From the NCBI RefSeq assembly GCF_005869225.1, contig NZ_SWFP01000002.1, positions 992,001 to 1,056,000 on the forward strand: a DNA stretch of 64,000 nucleotides, in the 5' to 3' direction. The translations under genes and the position numbers were made by a program. Origin of the DNA: Dyadobacter bucti. GTDB lineage: Bacteria; Bacteroidota; Bacteroidia; Cytophagales; Spirosomataceae. Shown piece after piece: positions 1-9,963 of this stretch; positions within the stretch are counted from its first letter, which is position 1, and every line of letters starts with the position of its first letter. The notes under the pieces are model-generated. The model made no database searches, was not told the origin of the DNA, and was given only the letters and a program-made list of their open reading frames with translations.

Positions 1-101
1 GCTGGGGAAAGCACGCCTGTGATCACAGGATCGAAATTGTTGTTGCAGCCAGTGGCAAAAAGACCCGTGGCAATTAAACCGGCAATGAATATCTTTTTCA
101 T
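1..101 (-). CDS. SusD/RagB-type lipoprotein, N-terminal fragment
   Basis: Only the first 33 or so codons lie in the window, starting with ATG at 99-101. The translation begins MKKIFIAGLIATGLFATGC, a lipoprotein signal peptide with Cys as the lipid-modified residue, followed by an Asn-rich stretch and FDPVITG. It lies 18 bases downstream of the susC-type gene on the same strand, which is the standard position of the SusD partner that captures substrate at the cell surface. Identity as SusD is inferred from position and the lipoprotein start, because the diagnostic body of the protein is outside the window. Confidence 0.7.
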   Translation of the reverse strand, partial: MKKIFIAGLIATGLFATGCNNNFDPVITGVLSP

Positions 102-119
102 AATGTCAGATTCTTAGTA

Positions 120-3100
120 TTAAAAATTAGCCTTCAGACCCAAAGAAACCGTTCTTACCATCGGATAAGGTGCCGGCCCGCCTTTGATCGAGCTTGCCTG
201 GATTTCCGGGTCCACACCTTTGAAACCTGTGAGGATAAATGCATTCTGAACATCCGCGAAAACCCGCAGGCTCTTGATATAATTGCTCAGTGCGCCCGAG
301 CTGAATGTGTAACCCAGCGTAATGTTCCTGCAGCGCAGAAAGTCCCTTTTTACCAGACGTGTATCGAGCCCTGCATCCAGTGCTATCGCACCTTCATTGT
401 AGGCTGCCCCCGGCAGAGTACCGCCCGGATTGGAAGTGCTCCATGCATCTTTGATACGCTCGGTGCCGCTCTGGTTACCAGAAAGCAGTCCGACCGGATC
501 GCCCCATAGCGTGGTATAATCATTGCCCCAGGCTCCTTGCTGTCCGTAGAAGAACACGCTCAGATCGAATTTTTTATAGGTAAAATTGTTACCCATACCC
601 ACAATCACCTTAGGGATTCCGGAATAGCTTACCACGTCATTGTAGTCCAGTTTGGCATCTCCGTTTTGGTCTACAAAAAGAGGGTTACCCGGCTTGCGGG
701 CGGCTGCGGGCTGCCATGCAGGCACTTCCTGTCCTGCCTGAAGAATACCATTGGTTTTATACACATAAATGATATCACCGCCCACAGGATCGTTTACATG
801 GCCATACTGGGCCGGAGGATCATTGGGGAAACGCTCTACCCAGCGATTTTTGAAATGCGTCACATTCAGCATCGTATTCCAGCTGAAATCTTTGGTTTTG
901 ATGTTCTCCGTGTTCAAACTTACTTCGATCCCCTTTCTGCGCTGGTGCCCGCCGTTAATGGGCGACGTCGAAATGATCGATAGCTGCTGGGTCGTGGCGC
1001 TGCTCAGCAATCGGGTACGGTTTTCGGTAAAAACATCCACGGAACCTGTGATCCTTTCTTTGAACAACCCGAAATCCAGACCCGCATTGAAGGTTTTGGT
1101 GATCGGCCAGCGAAGGTTCGGGTTATCAAAGGCCGTAAGGCGGTATGGGAAGTAGACCACCGATCCGTTGCTGAATGTAACTGCATTAGGATCAGCGCCA
1201 TAAGCACCGTAAGCCACACTGCCCGGACGCTCGCCCGTGGTACCATAGCTGGCGCGGAGTTTCAGCGTGCTGATGGTCTTGATACCCTGCATAAAGTTTT
1301 CATTATTGATTTTCCAGCCTGCAGATACTGAAGGGAAATTCTGGTATTTGTTATCGGGAAAAAACTTGTCAGCCCCGTCGCGTCGAACGGTCAGCGAAAG
1401 CAGGTAGCGGTCGAAAAAGTCGAAGTTGCTCCGGACAAAAAACGAGCGGAGCTTGTTCACGCCACGGTATGAACCGATCACTTTCGGGCCGGTGGCGGAA
1501 CCCAGGTTATCGGTATTGATAGCGTCCTGCATGTTGGAAGTTTCGACACTAAAACCTGAATAATCTTCCAGGTACTGCCCTACCCCGCTCACTACATCCA
1601 GGTTCAGCCAGTCGCCAAAGGACTTTTTGTATGAAACGGTACCTTCCATGGTCTGGTTTTGTCTGCGGGTTTCGGCCAGCGATGCCCTCGCTTTGTAAAG
1701 CTGTCCCCAGAAAACGCTCACAGGAATATAGAAATCCCGGACAGAATACTCGCTGTTGTTTCCGTAAAGCAACTTCGCAGTGAGCGTATTGGGTATGATA
1801 TCAATGTCCAGCGAAGTATTGGCAAGCAAACCCTGCGCCTTGGTTTTATCTTTGATGTCCAGCAGTGAAACCGGGTTTCCTGTGATCGCGAACTGGCTGT
1901 AGCCGCCATCGGCATTGTACACCGGCACCGACGACGGATAAGCAAGTGCAGCCTGCAATGCATTGAAGCCCTGCGTACCGGACCCGCCCGTTTGCCAGCC
2001 TGCCTGCGGATTGGTGTAGTTATTCCGGTTTGCATTCACATTTACATTCAGCCGGAATATTTTACTCAGTACAAAGGAGACATTCAACCGCCCGGAAAAT
2101 CTGGTCAGATCCGATTTTTTGAGCGACCCTACCTGATTGAAATAATTTCCGGAAAAGAAATAGGTCGCTTTTTCGCTACCGCCATTTACACTGATATTGT
2201 GATTATCGACGCTTCCCGGCCGCAAAACTTCACCCAGCCAATCGGTTCCCTGCCCGGCACTCTGGATTTCCTGCTCGGTATATTTCTGCGTGTAACCGCT
2301 GAGATCGGATGGTACCGTTCCAAATGGTGCCATATTCCTGTCCGACTGATACTTATCCTTGCTCAGCTGATTAAAATAAAGCATGTAATCCTGCGCATTC
2401 AGCGGTTTCAGGTAGGGCATGTTTCTTGAAAAAGAATGGCTGCCGTCGTAGCTCACGCTCATCCGGCCAGCTTTCCCTTTTTTGGTTGTGATGATCATTA
2501 CCCCGTTGGCTGCGGATACACCATATATCGCGGCACTGGCATCTTTCAGAAATTCAATGGATTCGATATCATTCGGGTTCAGCCCCGCAAGGCCGCCCCT
2601 GTTCACGCCCTGGATTTCTACAGAACCGTTTCCTGGTTCCATGCTGCTGCCGGGGAATACCACACCGTCGATAACCAGCAAAGGATCTCCTTTACCGCGG
2701 ATCGAAACAGAGATATTCCCTCCCGGCTGCGAACTTTGCTGGGTTACCTGCAAGCCGGCAGCCCTGCCGAAAAGCAGCTCGGAAACGTTGTTATTGGCAG
2801 ATGTCGGTATTTTGGCCGGGTCTACCTTGGAGATGGCTGTCGTGAGGTTTTTCTTGGCAGTGGTACCATACCCGACCACAACCACCTCGTCCAGATTTTG
2901 GGTATCCGTTGCCAGCTTCACATCAATCACAGTCTGATTGGCGACGGCAATTTCCTGTTTGATATATCCTATAAAGGAAAAAACCAATACACGGTTTTCA
3001 CCCGGGCCACCCGGCAACGTCAGTGAATAGTCCCCATTCTGATCTGTTGAGGTACCGCTTGTATTGCCTTTCAAAACCACGTTCACCCCGGGCAGCTCGC

Positions 3101-3206
3101 CCCCGGAATTGTCAGTCACTTTTCCCTTGATAACCACCTGCTGGGCAAACAGAAGCGAGCAGGTCGTCATAAGAAAAATATGCAAAAGCAGTAATTTTTT
3201 CTTCAT
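120..3206 (-). CDS. SusC/RagA-family TonB-dependent outer-membrane transporter
   Basis: A 1028-residue outer-membrane importer of the SusC family, which takes up oligomers captured by SusD. Signal peptide at residues 1-21 (ends LLFAQQ). A carboxypeptidase-regulatory-like domain follows at about 25-105 (GKVTDNSGGELPGVNV, then FSFIGY), then the LDEVVVVGYGT TonB-box region, the plug (about 115-245, ITTKKGKAG at its end), and the beta barrel ending in a terminal Phe. There is no STN domain, so an ECF sigma/anti-sigma loop is not expected. It is divergent from the hybrid regulator at 3377, which probably controls it. The substrate cannot be read from the sequence. Confidence 0.95.
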   Translation of the reverse strand: MKKKLLLLHIFLMTTCSLLFAQQVVIKGKVTDNSGGELPGVNVVLKGNTSGTSTDQNGDYSLTLPGGPGENRVLVFSFIGYIKQEIAVANQTVIDVKLATDTQNLDEVVVVGYGTTAKKNLTTAISKVDPAKIPTSANNNVSELLFGRAAGLQVTQQSSQPGGNISVSIRGKGDPLLVIDGVVFPGSSMEPGNGSVEIQGVNRGGLAGLNPNDIESIEFLKDASAAIYGVSAANGVMIITTKKGKAGRMSVSYDGSHSFSRNMPYLKPLNAQDYMLYFNQLSKDKYQSDRNMAPFGTVPSDLSGYTQKYTEQEIQSAGQGTDWLGEVLRPGSVDNHNISVNGGSEKATYFFSGNYFNQVGSLKKSDLTRFSGRLNVSFVLSKIFRLNVNVNANRNNYTNPQAGWQTGGSGTQGFNALQAALAYPSSVPVYNADGGYSQFAITGNPVSLLDIKDKTKAQGLLANTSLDIDIIPNTLTAKLLYGNNSEYSVRDFYIPVSVFWGQLYKARASLAETRRQNQTMEGTVSYKKSFGDWLNLDVVSGVGQYLEDYSGFSVETSNMQDAINTDNLGSATGPKVIGSYRGVNKLRSFFVRSNFDFFDRYLLSLTVRRDGADKFFPDNKYQNFPSVSAGWKINNENFMQGIKTISTLKLRASYGTTGERPGSVAYGAYGADPNAVTFSNGSVVYFPYRLTAFDNPNLRWPITKTFNAGLDFGLFKERITGSVDVFTENRTRLLSSATTQQLSIISTSPINGGHQRRKGIEVSLNTENIKTKDFSWNTMLNVTHFKNRWVERFPNDPPAQYGHVNDPVGGDIIYVYKTNGILQAGQEVPAWQPAAARKPGNPLFVDQNGDAKLDYNDVVSYSGIPKVIVGMGNNFTYKKFDLSVFFYGQQGAWGNDYTTLWGDPVGLLSGNQSGTERIKDAWSTSNPGGTLPGAAYNEGAIALDAGLDTRLVKRDFLRCRNITLGYTFSSGALSNYIKSLRVFADVQNAFILTGFKGVDPEIQASSIKGGPAPYPMVRTVSLGLKANF

Positions 3207-3376
3207 TGGATAACGGTTTAAATTTTAGAGGTAACACTATATGAACAGCGATGCAAGGTAGACCGGGCACCCAAATTCGATGAGAAATAATCTGACGCAA
3301 AGCGATAATTTTCTGATATTTGTATAGTATATGTTATATTTTTTGTTTGAAAAATGAGTTTTTACCCTCGAAAAGG

Positions 3377-6300
3377 ATGAGATGTGCCGATAGGATCAGA
3401 CGTTTGTTGATGTTCATTTCCTTTTTAATACTTTGCAGTCTGTCCGGCTATGGACAGGAGAAATTCTTCAGCACACTTTCCATCCGGGACGGCCTTCCCA
3501 CCAATCTGGTCAATGCGATTGCTCAGGATAAGAACAACTTCATCTGGGTGGCCACCGGCGACGGGCTTGCCCGCTTTGACGGTTATCGTTTCAGGGTTTT
3601 TAAAAAAGAAGAAAACACGGCTTCGCTTCCCGGCAATGAGGTGCAGACGCTTTTTCAGGACGGGGATAATTTGTGGGTGGGAACGCGCAACGGGCTTTGT
3701 GTGGTAAATACCATTACATTCAGCATCAAAAGGATCGAATTCGGAACGCACGACGCCATACGTTGCATATTGAAAGACCGGGACAATATCATTTGGGTAG
3801 GCACCACCACCGGACTGATCCGTTATGACAGGCAAAAAGGCTCTTACCGGCTTTTCAATTCAGAAAACAGCCGGCTCAGCCACAATACGGTTCGCACTAT
3901 TTACCAGGACCAACGGGGTTACCTGTGGGCCGGAACCTACAATGGCCTTAACAAGCTCGATACCAAAACTTTCAGGTTTACCGCTTTCGACTTAAAAAGA
4001 AAAGGAATTCCGCCCGTCAAAAACAATCTGATCTGTGACATCAGGCCGGTAGCCCAGAATGATTCACTGCTATGGGTCGGCACCGATACGGGACTCTGCA
4101 GGTTCAATACGGTCACAGGCAGGAATGAAAATTTTCCCAATGGCAAAGGCACATTCAGCAATGAAGTGGTAAAAGCCATTTACACCGACCGCGACGGGAG
4201 CCTGTGGCTGGGAACCGACTTCGGGCTGAATATATACCAGCCCGGCACCGGAAAAAACCAGACGTATTTTCACAATCCACAGGTGCCATATTCTGTCGCC
4301 AACAATGTGATCTGGCAGATTTTTGAAGACAATGCAGGTGTGCTCTGGTTTGTGACATCCAACGGTATCAGTCGCATCAACCAGCTGGATAACCTGTATC
4401 AGTACCACCATGTGACACACCAGCTCGGCGGGCAGACGGTCGGGAATCAGGTCAAATCCTTTATGATCAGCAAATCCGGTACTTACTGGATAGGCACTTT
4501 GCACGGCGTGATCAGGTACGATCCTGCTACCGGGACGAGCAAAAAGTTTGACACCGAATCAGATCGCAAGAGCAGTCTGCTGAGCAATAATGTGGCTAAT
4601 TTGCGTGAAGACCGCGAGGGGCGGATCTGGATCGGAACGGTTGCGGGAATCAACATATGGGACGAACCCAGACAGCTTATGCACACGGTTACGGCCAGCG
4701 GCACCAACGGCCTTGTTTCCAATTATATCAACAATTTCATTGAAACACCTGACGGCTCGCTGCTGGTAGGCACCTGGGAGGGCGGTATTTTCAGGGCAAA
4801 AGGCGACCTGCATCAGCCGGAAACCCTGCATTTTGAACGTATCTCCAAGGCTGAAACCGAGAAATTCATCTATGCAGCCGGGGCTGTCTGGCTGGTAGAA
4901 TTTGATGAACTTTTCCGGCTGGACCTGAAAACGCTTGAAAAGAAGAAAATCACTTCTTTCGGTAAGGTTGCCAAGCGAAAAACAGTTAGCAGTTTCTTTT
5001 TATCAAAAACCGGAATACTCTGGGCAGCGACCCAGCAAGGCCTGATCGAATACAATCCGCAAAACGACAAAGCCGTTTTCCACGCCATTCCGCATAACAA
5101 TATCACCCGGACGTCTATCACCGAAGATCAAAACGGACATGTCTGGACTGCCACCAATACTGCCCTGGAGAAATTTATTCCCAGCGGCAACCGGGTCGAA
5201 TTTTATCCGCTGAACAAAAACCTCCCGCTCAAAAGCTTCTATTCCGGATGTGTGGCCAGGTCTGTTTCGGGAATGCTTTTCTTCGGGGGGGACAACGGAT
5301 ATGTTTCGTTTTCGCCGGAAAAGGCCGTCGCGAACCGCTACCAGCCCAAGGTATTTCTGACCAACCTGCTGCTGAACAACGAACCTGTCAACATTGGCGA
5401 AAAGATCAATGACCGGGTCATTCTGAGCCGTGATATTTCATTTACGCCAGCCATAGAGCTCGACTACGGGCAGCGGTCGCTGGAACTGCAGTTCGCGGCC
5501 CTGCATTTCTGGCAGCCGGAGATCAATATGTATTCTTACAAACTGGAAGGAGCGGATGAAAATTGGCATACCACTTCGGGCCAGAAAAATTTTGCGGTGT
5601 ACTCTAATCTATCTCCCGGCACGTATGTTTTCAAGGTGAAAGGGACCAACAACAACGGGATATGGAGCAGTGAAATCAGCACGACCGAAATCACAGTCAA
5701 TCCGCCTTTTTTTCTGGGAAGAGGTTTTATCGTTTTGTATCTGCTGCTGATCGGCGCCGGGATCTATTTTGCGCTGCGTGCTTATTCGGCAAGGATAAAG
5801 CTGGAAAACGAACTTAAAATCAGTAAACTGGAAATTGCCCATGCCGAAGAAATTGAGCAGACGAAAGAACAGTTTTTTACCAATATATCACATGAACTCC
5901 GCACGCCTATCAGCCTGATCCTGCCGCCGATCCACCAGGTGATGAAAGGTGGCCAGCTGACCGAGGAAAATCAGCGGCTGATCTCGCTTGCAGAAAAAAA
6001 CTCGAACCGCCTGCTCCGGGTGGTGAACCAGATCCTGGATTTCAAAAAAATGCAGAGCGACACCCTTTACCTCAATAGCACCAGGGTAGAAATAATCGGG
6101 TTACTGCATGAGCTCTATTCGCATTTTGAAGATAAGGCGGTAAGGCATGACATTACGTATCATTTTCATAGCAGTATTCCCCGTTACGAAATGTACATTG
6201 ATCCTGAAAAAACGGAAACCATTGTTCTGAATCTGCTTTCCAACGCGTTTAAGTTTACACCGAAAGGCGGAAAAATTTCACTGAGCGCATGTTTGATACA

Positions 6301-7432
6301 CAACGGGCAGTTCCCCGAAGGTGCCCTGGAAATTGAGGTGTCCGATACAGGCACGGGCATTTCGGCAGAAGATCAGGCCCGCATTTTCGAGCGGTTTTAC
6401 CAGACGCCTGATTCAAAAAAGCTGGAAATGGGCTCGGGTATCGGCCTTGCGCTCTCGCTTGAATATGTAAAAATGCACAAAGGCGAGATCAGACTGCAAA
6501 GCGCGCCCGGCGAGGGCAGTTGCTTCACCGTAGGCCTTCCCGCAGGTGACGACAGCCCCGTACCGCAGCAGGATCTCAAACCCGCAAACTACCTTTACAG
6601 GCCTGAACCCGCGGCTTATTCGGAAACAAACGACATTCCCGATTCCGCGAAACCACTACTGCTGATCGTGGAAGACAACCCGGATATGATCGATTTTATC
6701 AGGATCAGTCTCAAAGACAGGTACCGGTTCATCGTGGCGGGCGATGGGGCGGACGGATTGCAAAAAGCGCAGGAATCTCTCCCGGATGTGATTATTTCAG
6801 ACATTATGATGCCGGTCATGGACGGACTTACATTTTGTAAAAAAATTAAAAGCGACCCTAAAACAAGCCAGCTTTCCATTATCCTGCTCACCGCCCGCAG
6901 CCTTACTTCCCAGAAAATAGAAGGGATCCGCACCGGTGCAGACGCCTACATTACGAAGCCGTTTGACATTGAACTGCTCGACGCGCAGATCGCAAACCTG
7001 CTGCTCAGGAAAACGGAGCTTTCCGAGTATTTCAGACATGAGCTGATCATTACGCCTTCAAAAGAAAGCAGCGGCGAAAATATGGACGACAAGTTTGTGA
7101 ATAAGGTCATGAACATCATAGAGGCCAACATTTCGGACCCGGATTTCAGTGTGGAGGCTTTGAGCTCGGAAATCGGCATGAGCTCGGCACATTTGTCCAG
7201 AAAACTAAAGTCCCTGACCCATTTTTCTGCCAATGAGATCATTAAAAAATACCGCATCAAAAAAGCTTCCCTGTTACTTCGGAACAGGGAAGGCAATATT
7301 TCGGAAGTGATGTACGATGTCGGTTTTTCCAACCTCTCCTATTTTTCCAAATGCTTCCGTGACGAGTTCGGCGATTCACCTAAAGAATACGTCCGGAAAA
7401 TGGGAAAGAAATTCAATATGGAGGAAATCTGA
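3377..7432 (+). CDS. Hybrid two-component system protein (propeller sensor, kinase, receiver, AraC)
   Basis: A one-protein two-component system of about 1351 residues from ATG 3377; an in-frame upstream start at 3320 would give a poor signal sequence, and ATG 3410 is also possible. A signal peptide precedes two-component propeller repeats (motifs such as NNFIWVATGDGLARFDGY and GYLWAGTYNGLNKLD), a Y_Y_Y domain (about 700-770), one membrane helix (about 780-800), and HisKA with His839 in NISHELRTP. The ATPase domain has NLLSNAFKFTPKGG, DTGTGIS and GSGIGLALS. A receiver follows with Asp1142 in IISDIMMP and Lys in TKPFD, then a C-terminal AraC helix-turn-helix. Such proteins sense periplasmic oligosaccharides and activate neighbouring susCD genes; the divergent susC at 3206 is the obvious target. 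Confidence 0.96.
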   Translation: MRCADRIRRLLMFISFLILCSLSGYGQEKFFSTLSIRDGLPTNLVNAIAQDKNNFIWVATGDGLARFDGYRFRVFKKEENTASLPGNEVQTLFQDGDNLWVGTRNGLCVVNTITFSIKRIEFGTHDAIRCILKDRDNIIWVGTTTGLIRYDRQKGSYRLFNSENSRLSHNTVRTIYQDQRGYLWAGTYNGLNKLDTKTFRFTAFDLKRKGIPPVKNNLICDIRPVAQNDSLLWVGTDTGLCRFNTVTGRNENFPNGKGTFSNEVVKAIYTDRDGSLWLGTDFGLNIYQPGTGKNQTYFHNPQVPYSVANNVIWQIFEDNAGVLWFVTSNGISRINQLDNLYQYHHVTHQLGGQTVGNQVKSFMISKSGTYWIGTLHGVIRYDPATGTSKKFDTESDRKSSLLSNNVANLREDREGRIWIGTVAGINIWDEPRQLMHTVTASGTNGLVSNYINNFIETPDGSLLVGTWEGGIFRAKGDLHQPETLHFERISKAETEKFIYAAGAVWLVEFDELFRLDLKTLEKKKITSFGKVAKRKTVSSFFLSKTGILWAATQQGLIEYNPQNDKAVFHAIPHNNITRTSITEDQNGHVWTATNTALEKFIPSGNRVEFYPLNKNLPLKSFYSGCVARSVSGMLFFGGDNGYVSFSPEKAVANRYQPKVFLTNLLLNNEPVNIGEKINDRVILSRDISFTPAIELDYGQRSLELQFAALHFWQPEINMYSYKLEGADENWHTTSGQKNFAVYSNLSPGTYVFKVKGTNNNGIWSSEISTTEITVNPPFFLGRGFIVLYLLLIGAGIYFALRAYSARIKLENELKISKLEIAHAEEIEQTKEQFFTNISHELRTPISLILPPIHQVMKGGQLTEENQRLISLAEKNSNRLLRVVNQILDFKKMQSDTLYLNSTRVEIIGLLHELYSHFEDKAVRHDITYHFHSSIPRYEMYIDPEKTETIVLNLLSNAFKFTPKGGKISLSACLIHNGQFPEGALEIEVSDTGTGISAEDQARIFERFYQTPDSKKLEMGSGIGLALSLEYVKMHKGEIRLQSAPGEGSCFTVGLPAGDDSPVPQQDLKPANYLYRPEPAAYSETNDIPDSAKPLLLIVEDNPDMIDFIRISLKDRYRFIVAGDGADGLQKAQESLPDVIISDIMMPVMDGLTFCKKIKSDPKTSQLSIILLTARSLTSQKIEGIRTGADAYITKPFDIELLDAQIANLLLRKTELSEYFRHELIITPSKESSGENMDDKFVNKVMNIIEANISDPDFSVEALSSEIGMSSAHLSRKLKSLTHFSANEIIKKYRIKKASLLLRNREGNISEVMYDVGFSNLSYFSKCFRDEFGDSPKEYVRKMGKKFNMEEI

Positions 7433-7495
7433 GCTGATCAGCGCACATCATTCAGACATTTGAAAGATGAGTATGTCAGACTTTCCAAAAACTCA

Positions 7496-8152
7496 CTATT
7501 CGATCTTGTCAACAGTCTTTTTGTAACTTATATAGGAATATACGATCGGCACAATTGCGATCACCGTTGTGACGACCAGCAATACGGTAACTGTCATTGA
7601 ATGATCCAGGAACAGGCTGCTGACGACGATAATCAGCCCTCCAAAAAACCAGTACCGCCCTGCCAGACGGTGCGTTTTGTCCCAAACCATTTCACTCTTC
7701 AGTGTCCAGGGCGTTTTGATCCCGATATAGATGTTCTGTTTCAACACAGGGAAATAATTACCCAAGACAGCAAACAAAAGACCGATAAGTCCCGGAATCA
7801 TTGAGGGCAATGACATGGTTTGCTCCCTGGCAGCAAACAAAATGTAGCTTGCCAGCACAGCTGTAAACAATACTACCGAAAATTTCAGCCGGTTATAATT
7901 GGCCCCCATTTTACCAAGATGCCCTTTTTTATCCATCAGAGGAGCAAAAAGAAATGTAAGGTATGTCAGCAGCGGCAGAAGTATGGGGATCATCCATAAA
8001 GTTGCCCTGCTTCCGTACCTGTCAATCTCGCCTTCCAGATTCCAGTGCACAGGCACGTTTTCAGGAAGAGCGTTCCAGATCACAATCAGATAAATAAACG
8101 GGATTGCAACAATAGCTACGAGCCATAGCTCATTTCGAAGGGTAGTTTTCAT
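7496..8152 (-). CDS. SdpI-family integral membrane protein
   Basis: A 218-residue protein with about six hydrophobic segments. It begins with a DUF1648-type domain (ALPENVPVHWNLEGEIDRYG) followed by an SdpI-type region (IYIGIKTPWTLKS, VWDKTHRLAGRYWFFGG). In Bacillus, SdpI is immunity to the SdpC killing factor and also titrates the repressor SdpR at the membrane. No sdpC-like toxin is visible nearby, so immunity should not be assumed; many Bacteroidota carry this pair alone. The start lies one base after the stop of the ArsR-type gene upstream, so they form one operon. Confidence 0.88.
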   Translation of the reverse strand: MKTTLRNELWLVAIVAIPFIYLIVIWNALPENVPVHWNLEGEIDRYGSRATLWMIPILLPLLTYLTFLFAPLMDKKGHLGKMGANYNRLKFSVVLFTAVLASYILFAAREQTMSLPSMIPGLIGLLFAVLGNYFPVLKQNIYIGIKTPWTLKSEMVWDKTHRLAGRYWFFGGLIIVVSSLFLDHSMTVTVLLVVTTVIAIVPIVYSYISYKKTVDKIE

Positions 8153-8153
8153 A

Positions 8154-8414
8154 TCAGGTTTTTTTTAACGTTAGAATCCATTGTAACAGCTCATCCATAA
8201 TGGTTGTGTTCAGCGAATAGAACACAAACTGACCTCTCTTTTCGCTCCTCACCAGATCGGCCTTTCTTAAAATTTCCAGATGGTGGGAAATGCTGGGTTT
8301 TGATATATTAAAAAGGTCGGCGATATCCCCGGCAGACATATCACGTTCTTTCAGGTTATTGAGGATTTCCCTTCGGGTTTCATCATTCAGCGCTTTAAAA
8401 AGCTCATTCATCAT
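8154..8414 (-). CDS. ArsR/SdpR-family autorepressor
   Basis: An 86-residue winged helix-turn-helix protein of ArsR/SdpR type. MNELFKALNDETRREILNNL is the typical first helix, MSAGDIADLFNISKPSISHH the recognition unit, and KRGQFVFYSLN the wing. The metal-binding ELCVCD-type motif of arsenic or cadmium sensors is absent, which favours the SdpR branch. It is the first gene of a two-gene operon with the SdpI-type gene. A perfect 12-base inverted repeat overlaps its start codon (8413-8440), so autorepression is very likely. Confidence 0.92.
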   Translation of the reverse strand: MMNELFKALNDETRREILNNLKERDMSAGDIADLFNISKPSISHHLEILRKADLVRSEKRGQFVFYSLNTTIMDELLQWILTLKKT

Positions 8415-8440
8415 TTAGATATTTAGACAAATATCTAAAT
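8413..8440 (-). promoter_or_regulatory. Operator of the sdpRI-type operon
   Basis: Left arm ATTTAGATATTT at 8413-8424, spacer AGAC, right arm AAATATCTAAAT at 8429-8440: a perfect 12-base inverted repeat. It begins inside the ATG (8412-8414) of the ArsR-type gene. Position and symmetry fit a dimeric winged-helix repressor that blocks its own transcription or initiation. Confidence 0.8.
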
Positions 8441-8595
8441 ACTATTCTAAAAGTCAAAGCGAATGGTTTGAATATTTATCCAGCAGCCCATTCCAGCTAT
8501 TCTGCGGTGAGCCGCATCCGTAGGATGCCCGCTACCTTTGTGCTATGCAATCTCCATCCGATCGCGCCTTCCCGCACTGATAACCAATTTGAACA

Positions 8596-9828
8596 ATGAG
8601 CAACAAAAACATCACACTAATCTTCTATTTTATGAACTTGTTAAGCGCAGTTATGGCTTTACTTGGCTGTGGGTCAGGAAGCAAAAAAATCGCTACCGGC
8701 CAGGCAGCATACGGTCCCTTCGAAATCCGGTGGGAAGTTGAAAGCAGCCGGTCGGGAGCCTGGTTCAACAACGGCGGCGATTTTAATGCACGCCAGTATA
8801 CATCCTATTTCAGCGTTTATCACAACGGAAAGCTTGTCGAAGTTTCGACCGAAAACGGGAATGTTAAGCGTTTCTGGCAGGCATTGTTCCTGAAAGACGC
8901 GGGACGTCCGGCAGTGATGGCTGGTATCCACAGCATGTACCTGATCACAGAAGAAAACGGGCTACCAAGAGTCGTTCCTCTTCACGAGCAAAAAGGCGAC
9001 TTTGCCACTTACCAGTGGCTGGATAGCGAAAAAGGTCAGCCCGGTGCTTCACAAAGGGTTTATCTGGGCGACGATTCAAAGCACGACAGGTTTTTGTCAG
9101 GAGGAAGGTATTTGATGGTCAACAAAGAAGTGGTACTCGACCTGAAAACGCTGAAAATTTATCCTTTTGAGGCAAGTAACCACAAACGCGTGACGGAACT
9201 TGACGGTTACAGTGCTTATAACTCCCCCGTGATCGGCCTATCACCTGGCGGTACCCAATTGCTCATGATGGCGGACCGGAAAAAACAGGACAATATCATG
9301 CAGTTTGAATATGCGCTGGTCGCCATCGATTTCTTGACAAATAAGGCCTACGCAGTTCCGTTTAACCGGACGGAAACCCGGTTTCTGTCGATATGGGATG
9401 CCGATCAGGAATGGGTCCAAAAGTATTTCGAATGGAAAAAAGATGAGGCTGACCGTGACCAGCTTGTAAAAAGAACTCTGAAGCAATTACCATACTGGCT
9501 CGGGCGGTTTGATAATCATCAGATTACGGGAAAAGTTTCCCAATATATCCTGAAACCAGCGAAAAAATCCATGCTCGACGCATATCTGGATTTTTTGACC
9601 AAACAATACGAAGTGACAGATCTCAACCGCCGGAAAAATACAGACTTTGATACCGAGAGCATCGATTTGAAAATAAACGGGATAAAACTGATGCTTTATT
9701 ATCAGGGAAAAGAGCAAACTGTCTCGCTCAGTGGAGATAACGATGGTCTATTGGAGCCTTTTGGAAGGGATTTTAACGAAGAGCTGTCAAAGGGAAATTA
9801 TCAGGAGCATTTTGGGAAGTTGGAATGA
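8596..9828 (+). CDS. Hypothetical lipoprotein
   Basis: A 410-residue protein of unknown function. The N-terminus is a lipoprotein signal with lipobox ALLGC, Cys at about residue 25, followed by GSGSKK. The middle has segments suggesting a beta-rich, propeller-like reading (PVIGLSPGGTQLLMMA resembles a WD40/TolB-like blade) and the last 120 residues are charged. It stands alone: the sdpRI operon is divergent upstream and the Gfo/Idh gene starts 135 bases downstream with its own palindrome. No family could be named. The start ATG fits the signal peptide well. Confidence 0.75.
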   Translation: MSNKNITLIFYFMNLLSAVMALLGCGSGSKKIATGQAAYGPFEIRWEVESSRSGAWFNNGGDFNARQYTSYFSVYHNGKLVEVSTENGNVKRFWQALFLKDAGRPAVMAGIHSMYLITEENGLPRVVPLHEQKGDFATYQWLDSEKGQPGASQRVYLGDDSKHDRFLSGGRYLMVNKEVVLDLKTLKIYPFEASNHKRVTELDGYSAYNSPVIGLSPGGTQLLMMADRKKQDNIMQFEYALVAIDFLTNKAYAVPFNRTETRFLSIWDADQEWVQKYFEWKKDEADRDQLVKRTLKQLPYWLGRFDNHQITGKVSQYILKPAKKSMLDAYLDFLTKQYEVTDLNRRKNTDFDTESIDLKINGIKLMLYYQGKEQTVSLSGDNDGLLEPFGRDFNEELSKGNYQEHFGKLE

Positions 9829-9919
9829 CCTGTCCTGCCAAAATCCCGGACAATAGCATCGCCGTATAAAACAAATGCCGGGGAATAAGTAGCATGATAG
9901 TATTATATCTCTTTCTGTT

Positions 9920-9931
9920 TAGAATATTCTA
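9920..9931. promoter_or_regulatory. Palindrome upstream of the Gfo/Idh gene
   Basis: TAGAATATTCTA is a perfect 12-base palindrome centred about 38 bases before ATG 9964. It is a possible operator for the oxidoreductase gene; no regulator is adjacent. Confidence 0.4.
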
Positions 9932-9963
9932 CTATCCGATCCGCTCATTTTCCCAAATTAATC

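Noticed and set aside
7496..8414. Complete SDP killing-factor system
   Set aside because: No sdpC, sdpA or sdpB homologue is near; only the immunity-type and repressor-type genes are present.
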